DNA of 42,882 nucleotides from contig DAIDBD010000035.1 in NCBI GenBank assembly GCA_027310305.1, positions 1-42,882 on the forward strand. Reading direction: 5' to 3'. Below the pieces are notes generated by a model. That model was not told the DNA's origin. It searched no databases and saw only the letters and a list, made by a program, of their open reading frames with translations. Source of the stretch: Herminiimonas sp. (GTDB taxonomy: Bacteria > Pseudomonadota > Gammaproteobacteria > Burkholderiales > Burkholderiaceae_D). This document shows, piece after piece, positions 10,501 through 19,115 of this stretch (the first letter of the stretch is position 1; every line of letters starts with the position of its first letter). Position numbers and translations under genes: made by a program.

Positions 10501-12195
10501 CCTGGCCATAAAGTGTCCGAGTACATCGCCAAGCTGCGCTTTTCAGTGCCGGGCGTCGGCCTGATTTCACCGCCGCCGCATCACGATATTTATTCGATCG
10601 AAGATCTGGCGCAACTGATTCACGATTTGAAAAACGCCAATCCGAAAGCATCGATCTCGGTCAAGTTGGTGTCCGAAGTCGGGGTCGGCACCGTGGCGGC
10701 CGGCGTGGCCAAAGCCAAATCGGATCACGTCGTGATCGCCGGCCATGACGGCGGCACCGGCGCATCACCGCTGTCGTCGGTCAAGCATGCCGGCACGCCT
10801 TGGGAATTGGGCCTGGCCGAAACCCAGCAGACGCTGGTGCTGAACCGTTTGCGCAGCCGTATCCGCGTGCAGACCGACGGCCAGATCAAGACCGGCCGCG
10901 ACGTCGTGATCGCTGCATTGCTGGGTGCGGATGAAGTCGGTTTCGCCACCGCGCCGCTGGTGGTAGAGGGCTGCATCATGATGCGCAAGTGCCACTTGAA
11001 TACCTGCCCGGTTGGGGTCGCGACGCAGGATCCAGTGCTGCGCGCCAAATTCGCGGGCAAGCCCGAGCACGTGGTGAATTTCTTTTTCTTCGTCGCCGAA
11101 GAAGCGCGCCAGATCATGGCGCAACTGGGTATTCGCACGTTCAACGAATTGATCGGCCGTTCCGACTTGCTCGACAAATCGAAGGCGATCACGCACTGGA
11201 AAGCGAAAGGGCTCGACTTCAGCAAGATTTTCTATCAGCCCGAGGTGCCGGCTTCGGAGCCGCGTTATCAGGTTGAGGAACAGGACCACGGCCTTGAAAA
11301 AGCGCTTGATCACAAGTTGATCGCTCAAGCGAAGGCAGCGATCGACAAAGGCGAAAAAGTATCGTTCATTTCGTCGATCAAGAACGTCAACCGCACGGTC
11401 GGCGCGATGCTGTCCGGCGAAGTCGCGAAGAAATACGGGCATGAAGGTTTGCCGGATGACACCATCCATATCCAGTTGCAGGGCACCGCCGGCCAATCGG
11501 CGGGCGCGTTCCTGGCGCACGGCATCACGCTGGACTTGGTCGGCGAAGGCAACGATTATGTCGGCAAGGGCTTGTCGGGCGGCCGCATCATCGTGCGTCC
11601 GAACACCGAATTCCGGGGCTGGGCCGTCAACAACATCATCGTCGGCAACACCGTTTTATACGGCGCGATTGCGGGCGAAGCGTTCTTCAACGGCGTGGCA
11701 GGCGAGCGTTTCGCGGTGCGCAATTCCGGCGCGATCGCAGTCGTCGAAGGCACCGGCGATCATGGTTGCGAATACATGACCGGCGGCACGGTGGTGGTGC
11801 TGGGCGAGACCGGCCGCAACTTCGCGGCTGGCATGTCCGGCGGCATCGCTTATGTGTACGACCCGGCCGGCGATTTTGCCCGGAAATGCAACATGGCGAT
11901 GGTCGATCTGAATCCGGTCCTGTCGTCGGCCGAGCAAGAGGCGAAGACCGACCGCGCGATCTGGCATACCGCGGTGCGCGGCGGCGAGGCGCAAACCCAC
12001 GAGGCGATTTTGAAGGGCTTGATCGAACGCCATTTCAAGTACACCGGCAGCACGCGCGCCCGTGCTTTGCTGGACGATTGGGTCACCGCGCGCGGCAAGT
12101 TCGTCAAAGTCTTCCCGACCGAGTACAAGCGGGCATTGGGCGAGATGGATGCGGCCAAAGCCGACAAGCTGGCAAAAGAAAAAATCGCAGCATAA
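7507..12195 (+). CDS. Glutamate synthase (NADPH) large subunit GltB
   Basis: A 1562-residue GOGAT alpha subunit that makes two glutamates from glutamine and 2-oxoglutarate with GltD. The N-terminal Ntn amidotransferase follows a 15-residue propeptide: [15 protein letters not shown] precedes the nucleophile Cys16 (CGVGF). The central and FMN-binding synthase domains follow; the region around residues 900-1200 includes [15 protein letters not shown]. The [3Fe-4S] ligands are Cys1156, Cys1162 and Cys1167 in [14 protein letters not shown]-terminal GXGXG beta-helix domain lies at about 1250-1480. The ribosome-binding site is GCGGAGA (7494-7500), 6 bases before the ATG. gltD follows after 80 bp. 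Confidence 0.98.
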   Translation: MHAQGLYDPSNEHDACGVGFIAHIKGKKSHSIVEQGLLILKNLDHRGAVGADKLMGDGAGILIQIPDQYYREEMARQGVRLPPPGEYGVGMVFLPKENASRIACEQEIERAVHAEGQVVLGWRNVPIDIDMPMSPTVREKEPVIRQIFIGRGQDIMVTDALERKLYVIRKSSGHAIQALNLLHGKEFFVPSMSARTVVYKGLLLADQVGVYYKDLQDSRCVSALALVHQRFSTNTFPEWPLAHPYRLLAHNGEINTVKGNFNWMRAREGVMKSAVLGDDLKKLFPLIYEGQSDTACFDNALELLLMAGYPIAQAMMMMIPEAWENHTLMDDNRRAFYEYHAAMMEPWDGPAAMAFTDGRHIGGTLDRNGLRPARYIVTDDDLVVMASESGVLPIPESKIIQKWRLQPGKMFLIDLDAGRIIDDKELKDTYANAKPYKQWIESVRIRLGDLKAEPEEARSTTPLLDRQQVFGYTQEDLKFLMSPMAVQAEEATGSMGNDSPLAVMSNKNKTLYHYFKQLFAQVTNPPIDPIREAMVMSLVSFIGPKPNLLDTNNINPPMRLEVSQPILDYADIAKLRNISAHTGGKFKSHELNICYPVAWGKEGIEARLASLCAKAVDAVKSGHNILIISDRKMDAEQVAIPALLATSAIHLHLVSKGLRTSAGLVVETGSARETHHFALLAGYGAEAIHPYLAMDTLADMAKGLSGDLSPEKAIYNFQKAVGKGLLKVMSKMGISTYMSYCGAQIFEAIGLNKALVDKYFKGTASNVEGIGVFEVAEEALRLHKLAFGNDPVLANALDAGGEYAFRVRGEDHMWTPDAIAKLQHSARANNFNTYKEYAQIINDQSRRHMTLRGLFEFKLDPSRAIPLDEVEPAKEIVKRFATGAMSLGSISTEAHATLAIAMNRIGGKSNTGEGGEDENRYRQELKGIPIKQGDTLASVIGKDRIEVDMPLLPGDSLRSKIKQVASGRFGVTAEYLISADQIQIKMAQGAKPGEGGQLPGHKVSEYIAKLRFSVPGVGLISPPPHHDIYSIEDLAQLIHDLKNANPKASISVKLVSEVGVGTVAAGVAKAKSDHVVIAGHDGGTGASPLSSVKHAGTPWELGLAETQQTLVLNRLRSRIRVQTDGQIKTGRDVVIAALLGADEVGFATAPLVVEGCIMMRKCHLNTCPVGVATQDPVLRAKFAGKPEHVVNFFFFVAEEARQIMAQLGIRTFNELIGRSDLLDKSKAITHWKAKGLDFSKIFYQPEVPASEPRYQVEEQDHGLEKALDHKLIAQAKAAIDKGEKVSFISSIKNVNRTVGAMLSGEVAKKYGHEGLPDDTIHIQLQGTAGQSAGAFLAHGITLDLVGEGNDYVGKGLSGGRIIVRPNTEFRGWAVNNIIVGNTVLYGAIAGEAFFNGVAGERFAVRNSGAIAVVEGTGDHGCEYMTGGTVVVLGETGRNFAAGMSGGIAYVYDPAGDFARKCNMAMVDLNPVLSSAEQEAKTDRAIWHTAVRGGEAQTHEAILKGLIERHFKYTGSTRARALLDDWVTARGKFVKVFPTEYKRALGEMDAAKADKLAKEKIAA

Positions 12196-12214
12196 CGATC
12201 AACAAACCATGCAG

Positions 12215-12242
12215 AGACCACAGGCCGGGGAATCTCCGGTCT
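12215..12242 (+). other. Inverted repeat in the gltB-gltD spacer
   Basis: AGACC (12215-12219) pairs with GGTCT (12238-12242), with a possible inner CCGG/CCGG or GGA/TCC pairing. It lies 19 bp after the gltB stop and is not followed by a T-run, so it is more likely an mRNA-processing or stability hairpin than a terminator. Confidence 0.35.
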
Positions 12243-12275
12243 GGGTAAATTTTGTGCCAAGAGGGTGAGTAAAAA

Positions 12276-13739
12276 ATGGGAAAAGTAACCGGTTTTCTGG
12301 AATTCCAACGCTTGCAGGAAGCCAGCGAAGCGCCGCCGTTGCGTAAAAAGCATTACAAGGAATTCATGGTGCATTTGAGCGACGACGAAGCCAGGATCCA
12401 GGGCGCGCGCTGTATGGATTGCGGTATTCCGTTTTGCAATACCGGCTGCCCGGTCAACAACATCATTCCTGACTGGAATGATCTTGTGTACAACGGCAAT
12501 TACAAGGAAGCGCTCGACAATCTGCACTCGACCAATAATTTTCCTGAGTTTACCGGCCGCATTTGTCCGGCACCGTGCGAGACGGCGTGCACGCTCGGCA
12601 TCAATGACGATCCGGTCGGCATCAAGTCGATCGAGCATTTCATCATCGACAAGGGTTGGGAAAACGGCTGGGTCGTGCCGCTGGCATCCTCCGCCAAAAC
12701 CGGCAAGAAAGTCGCCGTCGTCGGTTCCGGCCCTGCCGGCCTGGCAGCGGCACAGCAACTGGCGCGCGTCGGTCATGACGTGACCGTATTCGAGAAAAAC
12801 GATCGCATCGGCGGCCTGCTCCGTTACGGCATTCCGGATTTCAAGATGGAAAAAGCGCTGATCGACCGCCGCGTCGAGCAAATGCAGGCGGAAGGCGTGA
12901 CGTTTCGCACCGGTGTCCTGGTCGGTAAGGACTTTCCGGCCAATATCGTCAACTGGGCCAGGGAGACCATGCCGGTCGAACAGATCAATCGGGATTTCGA
13001 TGCCGTCATCATCGCCGGCGGCGCCGAACAGCCGCGCGATTTGCCGGTACCGGGCCGCGAGTTGAAAGGCGTTCATTTCGCGATGGAATTCCTGCCGCTG
13101 CAAAACAAGGTCAATGCAGGCGACAAGGTCAAGGATCAGATCATGGCGACCGGCAAGCACGTGATTGTCATTGGCGGCGGCGATACCGGTTCCGATTGCG
13201 TCGGCACCTCCAATCGCCACGGCGCCGCATCGGTCGCCCAGTTCGAATTGCTGCCGCAACCGCCGGAAGAAGAAAACAAGCCGCTGGTCTGGCCGTACTG
13301 GCCGACCAAGCTGCGCACTTCATCGTCGCATGAAGAAGGTTGCGAGCGCGATTGGGCGGTCGCCACCAAGCGGCTGGAAGGCAAGGGCGGCAAAGTCGAG
13401 AAGCTGATCGCGGCTCGCGTCGAATGGAAAGACGGCAAGATGCAGGAAGTGCCGAATTCCGAATTCGAAATGAAAGCGGATCTGGTGCTGCTGGCGATGG
13501 GATTCGTGTCGCCGGTTGCGCAAGTGCTCGATGCATTCGGCGTCGACAAGGACGCGCGCGGCAATGCGAAAGCGACCACCGACGGCAATGGCTGCTATCA
13601 CACGTCGGTGGCCAACGTGTTCGCAGCCGGCGACATGCGCCGCGGCCAGTCGCTGGTGGTGTGGGCGATCCGCGAAGGCCGGCAATGCGCGCGGGCAGTC
13701 GATGAATTCCTGATGGGCTCGTCGGTTCTGCCGCGATAA
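12276..13739 (+). CDS. Glutamate synthase (NADPH) small subunit GltD
   Basis: A 487-residue GOGAT beta subunit that passes electrons from NADPH through FAD and iron-sulfur clusters to GltB. The N-terminal cysteine-rich part has [14 protein letters not shown] and [12 protein letters not shown], the cysteines of two [4Fe-4S] clusters. It is followed by a FAD Rossmann motif [13 protein letters not shown] (about 150-162), an NADPH-binding GGGDTGSDC motif and a C-terminal FAD segment [13 protein letters not shown]. Length is normal for the family. The start ATG follows a GAGGGTGAG purine tract. The gene ends at a strong terminator. Confidence 0.98.
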   Translation: MGKVTGFLEFQRLQEASEAPPLRKKHYKEFMVHLSDDEARIQGARCMDCGIPFCNTGCPVNNIIPDWNDLVYNGNYKEALDNLHSTNNFPEFTGRICPAPCETACTLGINDDPVGIKSIEHFIIDKGWENGWVVPLASSAKTGKKVAVVGSGPAGLAAAQQLARVGHDVTVFEKNDRIGGLLRYGIPDFKMEKALIDRRVEQMQAEGVTFRTGVLVGKDFPANIVNWARETMPVEQINRDFDAVIIAGGAEQPRDLPVPGRELKGVHFAMEFLPLQNKVNAGDKVKDQIMATGKHVIVIGGGDTGSDCVGTSNRHGAASVAQFELLPQPPEEENKPLVWPYWPTKLRTSSSHEEGCERDWAVATKRLEGKGGKVEKLIAARVEWKDGKMQEVPNSEFEMKADLVLLAMGFVSPVAQVLDAFGVDKDARGNAKATTDGNGCYHTSVANVFAAGDMRRGQSLVVWAIREGRQCARAVDEFLMGSSVLPR

Positions 13740-13760
13740 AAAGCGCGTTTCTCAAACGTG

Positions 13761-13789
13761 AAAAAAACCTGCATGCGCAGGTTTTTTTT
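13761..13789. terminator. Bidirectional terminator between gltD and the exported-protein gene
   Basis: CCTGC (13768-13772) pairs with GCAGG (13777-13781) over a 4-base loop, with seven A before and eight T after. It can therefore terminate gltD from the left and the convergent minus-strand gene from the right. Confidence 0.9.
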
Positions 13790-13813
13790 CATTATGCATT
13801 TCTATCGGCAGCG

Positions 13814-14398
13814 CTATTTCAACAGCGCCGCAAACGGAATCAGCGCATCCGGCAATTGTTCAGCATCTCCATTCGTCTTTGTCACGCGCGCAACCTGCCG
13901 CAATGATTTTCCGGTCAATGCCAGAAGAGTGCGGGTCAATGCAGCGCCGCCTGATCCTGATGCCAGCGATTTTTCTTCATGCAGCAAATAGGCCACTTCG
14001 CCTTTGGCATTGAGTATCGGGAAAATTTCGCTGTATCCGCCGTTCGGCATCGGCACCGGACGACGGAAAGTGTAAGAGCCAAGACGGCTGATGGAAGAAC
14101 ATGACTTTATCGCTGTCGGAATCAGCGTGTAGGTAATGACTTCTTCCCGTGCGCTACCGCCGATGAATACCGCGATAAATGCCGGTGCTGCTGCGAGGGT
14201 TCGAATGCTGAAAACCTCGTAAAACGGCGGATCGCATTTTGCCAGCCATTGCGGCAGTGCCGCTTCGCTGTTGATTCGCACTTCCTTCAAGTCCCCGCCA
14301 TAAGTCAGGAGCGGGCGCGGCTGCCCGCCAGGAAGCGTTTGCGCGTGAACGTCAAAGCCTAGAAAGCAGAGACAAATTATGGCGAAAATGGGTTTCAT
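13814..14398 (-). CDS. Exported protein of unknown function
   Basis: I do not recognise this protein. From the ATG at 14398 it has 194 residues and a clear signal peptide (MKPIFAIICLCFLGFDVHA, cleavage likely after VHA). The mature part has two cysteines (in AKCDPP and IKSCSS) that could form a disulfide, and no clear motif. The frame can also start at 14440, which would add 14 residues before the signal sequence; I prefer 14398 because it puts the hydrophobic core in a normal position. It is the last gene of the minus-strand cassette, 119 bp after the cupredoxin gene, so it may be read with it or from its own promoter. Periplasmic location is inferred. Confidence 0.7.
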   Translation of the reverse strand: MKPIFAIICLCFLGFDVHAQTLPGGQPRPLLTYGGDLKEVRINSEAALPQWLAKCDPPFYEVFSIRTLAAAPAFIAVFIGGSAREEVITYTLIPTAIKSCSSISRLGSYTFRRPVPMPNGGYSEIFPILNAKGEVAYLLHEEKSLASGSGGAALTRTLLALTGKSLRQVARVTKTNGDAEQLPDALIPFAALLK

Positions 14399-14409
14399 TG
14401 TAATTGTCG

Positions 14410-14478
14410 GCTTCTGCCGGCACATCGTGGCAGCGGGCATCAGCGCGCATCCTCGGCATTTCGCGCCGAGGCAGAAGC
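14410..14478. other. Nested inverted repeats between cupredoxin and exported-protein genes
   Basis: GCTTCTGCC (14410-14418) is the exact reverse complement of GGCAGAAGC (14470-14478). Inside, CCTCGGC (14451-14457) pairs with GCCGAGG (14465-14471). The two stems share bases 14470-14471, so they could be alternative folds. No T-run follows on the minus strand, so this is not a classical terminator. Confidence 0.45.
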
Positions 14479-14517
14479 GCTTCGGAACTGGAATTTCCGG
14501 ATATTACCCGATCGGGA

Positions 14518-15207
14518 TCAGTGGTGTTTTTCTCCCGCCGCCGGTTTGGAAGGCTTTCTTTTTTTTGCGACAAAATCAAAATTGAACGTGATTGGTTGCA
14601 TTCCGCCGGGGCCGACTTTAACGGTTTGCGTCAATGCGGGTTTTATCATGCCCATGTCCGGATGCCATGCCTTGATTTCATAGGTTCCCTCTTTGAGCTT
14701 GTCCAGCATGACGGCGCCCGATGCTTCCGTCTTTGCAAAATACGGCGTATCCAGCACCATCACGTAAGCCCGCATCCAGCCATGAAGCATGCAATAGACG
14801 ATCACCACCCCCGGCTTGTCGAACACAACCGGCGGCGGCGTACCCTTTTCATACACCTTGATTTCAAATTCCTTGGCGCTGGAAAAAGATTTCACATGAT
14901 GTTCGATCTTGTCGTAATTGGGAAACTTGATCGCAGTGCCGGTGCGGATTGCGGTGACATAGGGCGTGAATTGCAAATGGTCCTGCGCAATCGTGACCGT
15001 TTCCAATGCGCCGGCGGCAGGCATGGGTATGTCGCCAACCGGCGTGGCGTAGATCACCACATCGGCCATCTTCGCGCCATCCTTGTCGAGCGCTGTTGCG
15101 CTGATGCCGCCTGCGCATGCTGCGGCCGCAACAACGATTGATACGATTGCGGTCAATCCGTGCAACAGGGCTAGACGCCGGCCGGAAATGCTGGTGTTGC
15201 CGTTCAT
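14518..15207 (-). CDS. Plastocyanin-like cupredoxin, exported (often annotated 'methylamine utilization protein')
   Basis: A 229-residue protein from the ATG at 15207. It has an N-terminal signal or anchor segment (about 12-30, ending AAAACAGG, a weak possible lipobox), a cupredoxin fold and a short Ig-like carboxypeptidase-regulatory-type tail (about 160-205, EGTYEIKAWHPDMG). Copper ligands are readable: His103 or His104 in KIEHHVKSF, then Cys139, His142 and Met145 in YCMLHGWM. Cupredoxins carry single electrons or bind copper in the periplasm. It starts 28 bp after the truncated haemoglobin gene and is almost surely co-transcribed with it. The usual database name does not show a role in methylamine oxidation, and no mau genes are present here. 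The frame extends to 15279 but that would overlap the globin. Confidence 0.85.
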   Translation of the reverse strand: MNGNTSISGRRLALLHGLTAIVSIVVAAAACAGGISATALDKDGAKMADVVIYATPVGDIPMPAAGALETVTIAQDHLQFTPYVTAIRTGTAIKFPNYDKIEHHVKSFSSAKEFEIKVYEKGTPPPVVFDKPGVVIVYCMLHGWMRAYVMVLDTPYFAKTEASGAVMLDKLKEGTYEIKAWHPDMGMIKPALTQTVKVGPGGMQPITFNFDFVAKKRKPSKPAAGEKHH

Positions 15208-15235
15208 GAGGAATCCTTTGATGATGGGATAAGCA

Positions 15236-15682
15236 TCATTTGGCGACCACGGTCCGCTGCATCGGCGCCAGTTTGGCAATCAATTTGTTTTGCGCGCGGG
15301 ACGGGATATTGTTTTTTTCCATCGCCATCTGCAAGTCTTCGGCCAGCGCATTGAAATGCGCATTGGTGATTGCCATATCCTTGTGGGCGCTTTTCATATC
15401 CTTGCCGCTGTATTTGCAGGGGCCGCCGCTCAGGTCGCAAAACTGTTCGATCAGCAGCATGCCGAGCCGTTCGATATCCGCATCCTTGAATGCATCCTTG
15501 ATGCGGGCATCGGCCAGCACGATAGGCAGGAAATCATCGACGATCTTGCTGATGCCGGCCTTGCCTCCGAGCTGCTGATACAACGCGTCGCCGGCAAGCG
15601 GCGTTTGCGCTGTCGATGGAAAACTGATTAGAAAAGCGATGGCGGCGATGCAAGCCGCGGCGAAAGTGGAAAATTTTTTCAT
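15236..15682 (-). CDS. Group I truncated haemoglobin with signal peptide
   Basis: A 148-residue protein with an export signal (hydrophobic residues about 7-24, STA-Q junction near 25), followed by a group I (TrHbN) globin of about 120 residues. The GGKAGISKIVDDF start and the GKDMKSAHKDMAIT segment are typical; His100 in SAHKD is the expected proximal haem ligand (F8). The position that normally carries the B10 Tyr (usually F-Y after VDD) is F51-L52, so the usual oxygen-stabilising Tyr is missing. Cys82 and Cys89 (in FCDLSGGPCKY) could form a disulfide in the periplasm. Most truncated haemoglobins are cytoplasmic, so export is notable. It lies between DUF3034 and cupredoxin genes with gaps of 31 and 28 bp. 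Confidence 0.9.
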   Translation of the reverse strand: MKKFSTFAAACIAAIAFLISFPSTAQTPLAGDALYQQLGGKAGISKIVDDFLPIVLADARIKDAFKDADIERLGMLLIEQFCDLSGGPCKYSGKDMKSAHKDMAITNAHFNALAEDLQMAMEKNNIPSRAQNKLIAKLAPMQRTVVAK

Positions 15683-15713
15683 GCGTGCCTCGTGTCTGGT
15701 AAAAGGTAAAAGT

Positions 15714-16613
15714 TTAGAAACCCGCTTGCAGCGACAGATAAAAACCGTGCTGACGTGTCGGATTCAGGATCGTGATATCGCCCAATGAAACATACGCGGC
15801 GGTAATCGAAATATTCTTGCTCGGGAAATAAGCGATAAAGGCATCGTAATTATCCTTTTCCCTGTCGACCCCCAGATTGCGCGGCTTCATCCGGTACTCG
15901 ACGCCGACGGCAAGCTTGCGGTTGATCAGGTAGGCCGCCGACGCTTCCAGCATCGGCTGATACCGGTCGCCCCGATCGCCGCCGAAACCCAGGATGCCCA
16001 TCTGGTTTGCCTTGGTCGCGCGGACCGTGCCGTTCAATAACAGGCTTTGATCGAGCAAAATCTTGGTGGCCGATACGTAGTAATCGATGCCGTCTTCATC
16101 TTTTGCGCCCAGCTGCTTGACGCTCGTGACGCCAGGCAGACCGCGAACGCCGTTATTTCGCTTGTACATCAAGCCGATTGCAATTTGCGGCATCAGGCTG
16201 TCCTGCTCGTATACCGCATCGCCCGCAACCTTGACCTTGACGCCGACAATATCCTGTTGAATTTTCAGGCCGTTCAGCGCACCGCCGGTACTTCTGAAAT
16301 CCTGTTTGGCCAACGACAGCTCCACCCGGTCGGCAATGCCGACTGCGACGCCGTACGAATCCAGCGCATAGTCCTGGGTCTTGAGCGCGGTGTAATGGAC
16401 ATTGGCGCCGTAACTGTCGCGTGTGCCATAACCGGTAATCAGCGCCCACGGCGTCAGTCCGCCGCCGCCCGCGCCCTCGACCTGGCTGACGCCGCCGGTC
16501 GCAATCAGCTTGCCCATGTCGGGCCGCTCGATGCTTTGCGCCATTGCGTTATGCACGGCCGCGACGCCGAAAATACAAGCCAGCATTCGTTGCGTAATTC
16601 TGGTCAATTTCAT
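15714..16613 (-). CDS. DUF3034-family putative outer-membrane beta-barrel protein
   Basis: A 299-residue protein from the ATG at 16613, preceded by a strong AAGGGGG ribosome-binding site (plus-strand CCCCCTT, 16618-16624); the frame extends to 16646 without such support. It has a signal peptide ending AMA-QS (near residue 26), then alternating hydrophobic/polar strands. It ends in SLQAGF, with the C-terminal Phe expected of proteins inserted by the BAM complex. I recognise the family as DUF3034, whose function is unknown. It is the first gene of a minus-strand cassette with the exported haemoglobin and cupredoxin, so a shared envelope role is likely. The name rests on recall of the family and should be confirmed by a profile search. 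Confidence 0.75.
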   Translation of the reverse strand: MKLTRITQRMLACIFGVAAVHNAMAQSIERPDMGKLIATGGVSQVEGAGGGGLTPWALITGYGTRDSYGANVHYTALKTQDYALDSYGVAVGIADRVELSLAKQDFRSTGGALNGLKIQQDIVGVKVKVAGDAVYEQDSLMPQIAIGLMYKRNNGVRGLPGVTSVKQLGAKDEDGIDYYVSATKILLDQSLLLNGTVRATKANQMGILGFGGDRGDRYQPMLEASAAYLINRKLAVGVEYRMKPRNLGVDREKDNYDAFIAYFPSKNISITAAYVSLGDITILNPTRQHGFYLSLQAGF

Positions 16614-16921
16614 GTTTCCCCCTTGTTTTATTCGAACAACGCGCATTTATTAGCGATTGTCCAAACTATTACGAATAGGAAACGATTTCGGATTCAGCAA
16701 AGCCCGATTTATTTTCATTAACAGTGTGTTTCGTGGCTGCTCGAAGAATTTGAACGGCTCGCGTTTACCGCACTGATCTCAATCGATCGTCGAACGCTGC
16801 CATTTTTACCTGCAATTGCACGTTGGGCCTGATCCGTTTTTGGACGCATCCCGTTCTCGGGTCCGCAAGCGATCGGCATTTCTGCACTACAATCACGCTA
16901 TTGCAACAAACAAGCTTTGTC
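16614..16921. other. Divergent spacer between DUF3034 cassette and mla operon
   Basis: This 308-bp spacer must hold promoters for both directions. On the plus strand a TACAAT box (16888-16893) lies 28 bp before the mlaF GTG. On the minus strand I see only the ribosome-binding site of DUF3034 and AT-rich tracts around 16640-16735, without a convincing -35/-10 pair. No small gene or strong hairpin is visible. Confidence 0.5.
16888..16893 (+). promoter_or_regulatory. Candidate -10 box of the mla operon
   Basis: TACAAT (5 of 6 consensus bases) lies 28 bp before the chosen mlaF start. The sequence at the -35 distance is poor. Confidence 0.35.
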
Positions 16922-17725
16922 GTGCCCAATTCAGTTGAAATTCGCGAGTTGCATTTTGGCTATGGAGAGCGTCCGATCCTATCGGGCCTCCACATGGATT
17001 TCCCACGCGGTAAAGTCATTGCGGTGATGGGCGGTTCCGGGTCGGGTAAAACCACGATCCTGCGTCTAATCGGCGGCCAGTTGCAGCCGCAATCGGGCGC
17101 CGTTTGCGTCGATGGACAGACGGTTCACGCGCTTGACACAAGTGCGTTGTATGCATTGCGTCGCAAGATGGGCATGCTGTTTCAGCACGGCGCATTATTC
17201 ACCGACTTGACGGTATTCGATAACGTCGCTTTTCCGCTGCGCGAACATACGAATCTGCCGCAGTCGCTGATCCGCGATCTGGTATTGATGAAATTGCATG
17301 CGGTCGGCCTGCGCAATGCCGCGCAACTGAAGCCGGCTGAAATCTCGGGCGGCATGGCGCGCCGGGTTGCGGTGGCGCGCGCGATTGCGCTCGATCCGCA
17401 ACTGATCATGTACGACGAGCCGTTTGCCGGCCTCGATCCGATTTCGATGGGCATGACGGCGAAGCTGATCCGCAGGCTGAACGACGCGCTCGGGTCGACC
17501 TCGATTCTGGTATCGCACGATGTGCATGAATCGTTTTCGATCGCGGACTATGTGTATTTTCTATCGCAAGGGCAAATCGTTGCACAAGGCACGCCCGGCG
17601 AAATGGCCGCTTCCAGCGATCCTTACGTCAGGCAATTCGTGCATGCGGAAGCCGATGGTCCGGTGCCTTTCCATTATCCGGGGCGCTCGCTGGCCGACGA
17701 TCTCGGCCTGGGGGTGCAGTCATGA
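16922..17725 (+). CDS. MlaF, ATPase of the Mla phospholipid transporter
   Basis: The cytoplasmic ABC ATPase of the MlaFEDB complex, which moves glycerophospholipids between the inner and outer membranes and keeps outer-membrane asymmetry. I chose the GTG at 16922 (267 residues) because the homologous part begins at VEIRELHFGYGERPIL; the open frame reaches back to 16823 but that extension crosses the candidate -10 box. Walker A is GGSGSGKT (37-44), the signature is SGGMARR, and Walker B is LIMYDEPFAGLD. The stop overlaps the mlaE start (ATGA). Confidence 0.95.
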   Translation: MPNSVEIRELHFGYGERPILSGLHMDFPRGKVIAVMGGSGSGKTTILRLIGGQLQPQSGAVCVDGQTVHALDTSALYALRRKMGMLFQHGALFTDLTVFDNVAFPLREHTNLPQSLIRDLVLMKLHAVGLRNAAQLKPAEISGGMARRVAVARAIALDPQLIMYDEPFAGLDPISMGMTAKLIRRLNDALGSTSILVSHDVHESFSIADYVYFLSQGQIVAQGTPGEMAASSDPYVRQFVHAEADGPVPFHYPGRSLADDLGLGVQS

Positions 17726-18504
17726 TCGTCAATCTGCTGTCGTCGCTGGGGCGCTGGGTACGCGAATCGATCGTCAGCCTCGGATTCGCGACACGGACGT
17801 TTTTCGCGGTGATCCGCGCATCGGGCGGTTTATGGCGCCGGTTGCGGCTGATAACCGACCAGATTCACTTCATCGGTAATCATTCGCTGGTCATCATCGC
17901 GGTATCCGGACTATTTGTCGGCTTCGTGCTCGGTTTGCAGGGCTATTACACGCTCAATAAATACGGCTCGGAACAAGCGTTGGGATTATTGGTGGCATTG
18001 TCCTTGACGCGTGAATTGGGCCCGGTCGTGACTGCGCTGTTGTTTGCCGGGCGTGCCGGCACGTCGCTGACCGCCGAAATCGGACTGATGAAAGCGGGCG
18101 AGCAATTGTCCGCGATGGAAATGATGGCGGTCAATCCGCTGCAGCGCGTGCTGGCGCCGCGTTTCTGGGCGGGCGTGATCGCGATGCCGGTGCTGGCTGC
18201 GATTTTCAGCGCGGTCGGCATATTCGGCGGTTATGTCGTCGGCGTACAATTGATAGGCGTCGACGAAGGCGCTTTCTGGTCGCAGATGCAAGCCGGCGTC
18301 GATATCTGGAAAGACATTGCCAACGGCGTCATCAAAAGCGTGGTGTTCGGATTTGCCGTCACGTTCATTGCGCTGTTTCAAGGCTATGAAGCGCAGCCGA
18401 CGCCGGAGGGCGTCGCGCGCGCCACCACCCGTACGGTCGTGATTGGTTCGCTCACCGTGCTGTGGCTGGATTTTTTATTGACGGCGCTGATGTTCAATCA
18501 GTAA
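17722..18504 (+). CDS. MlaE, inner-membrane permease of the Mla system
   Basis: A 260-residue MlaE/permease protein with five to six membrane segments. The conserved LTRELGPVVTALLFAGRAGTS core and the following EIGLMKAGEQLSAMEMMAVNP segment are diagnostic of the family. It forms the dimeric membrane core on which the MlaD ring sits. Its ATG overlaps the mlaF stop by 4 bp, showing coupled translation. A 134-bp gap separates it from mlaD, longer than the other operon gaps. Confidence 0.97.
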   Translation: MIVNLLSSLGRWVRESIVSLGFATRTFFAVIRASGGLWRRLRLITDQIHFIGNHSLVIIAVSGLFVGFVLGLQGYYTLNKYGSEQALGLLVALSLTRELGPVVTALLFAGRAGTSLTAEIGLMKAGEQLSAMEMMAVNPLQRVLAPRFWAGVIAMPVLAAIFSAVGIFGGYVVGVQLIGVDEGAFWSQMQAGVDIWKDIANGVIKSVVFGFAVTFIALFQGYEAQPTPEGVARATTRTVVIGSLTVLWLDFLLTALMFNQ

Positions 18505-18638
18505 GTTGATGCGATGCTTTCCTGGCGTTCCGCATTGTTTTTGGAAGCGTAAACACAGGACAGGCAAGGCATTTTTCTCTCGCTTCAAGATTTTTTGCTT
18601 GTAAAAAGCTACACATCCCATATTTGAGGTATCGGGTC

Positions 18639-19115
18639 ATGCAACGAAAATCGTTAGACTTATGGGTCGGCCTGTTCGTACTGCTGGGCGCGGCGGCATT
18701 GCTGTTTCTGGCAATGAAGGCCGGTAACATGAGTTCGCTGTCGTTCGAACGGACCTATCCGGTAAGTGCCAAGTTCGACAATATCGGCGGCTTGAAGCCG
18801 CGTGCGCCGGTCAAGAGCGCCGGCGTGGTCGTGGGGCGGGTCGAGCGGATCGCGTTTGACGACAAGACTTTTCAGGCGATGGTGACGTTGCAACTGCAAA
18901 GTCATTACAAATTTCCCAAAGACACGTCGGCCAAGATTTTGACATCGGGCCTGCTGGGCGAACAATATATTGGGCTCGAAGCCGGCGGCGACCAGAATAA
19001 TCTGGTCGCCGGCGACCAGATAAAAATGACGCAATCGGCGATCGTGCTGGAAAATCTGATCAGTCAATTCCTGTTCAGTAAGGCGGCCGAAGGAAACGAG
19101 GTTAATAAAAAATGA
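18639..19115 (+). CDS. MlaD, MCE-domain lipid-binding subunit
   Basis: A 158-residue MlaD. It has one N-terminal membrane helix (about 7-27) and one MCE domain (about 38-115: YPVSAKFDNIGGLKPRAPV, KSAGVVVGRV, LTSGLLGEQYIGLEAGG). The hydrophobic tail VLENLISQFLFSK forms the central pore in the hexamer. It is periplasmic and hands phospholipid between MlaE and MlaC. The ATG at 18639 follows GAGGT (18626-18630) by 8 bases, so the GTG-like start 15 bases upstream is less likely. Its end overlaps mlaA by 4 bp. Confidence 0.96.
   Translation: MQRKSLDLWVGLFVLLGAAALLFLAMKAGNMSSLSFERTYPVSAKFDNIGGLKPRAPVKSAGVVVGRVERIAFDDKTFQAMVTLQLQSHYKFPKDTSAKILTSGLLGEQYIGLEAGGDQNNLVAGDQIKMTQSAIVLENLISQFLFSKAAEGNEVNKK

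Noticed and set aside
8047-10509. 820-residue open frame on the minus strand inside gltB
   Set aside because: It is antisense to a strongly conserved gltB with readable catalytic motifs. Long antisense frames are expected from codon bias in GC-rich genes, and its translation is Arg/His/Gln-rich without domains.
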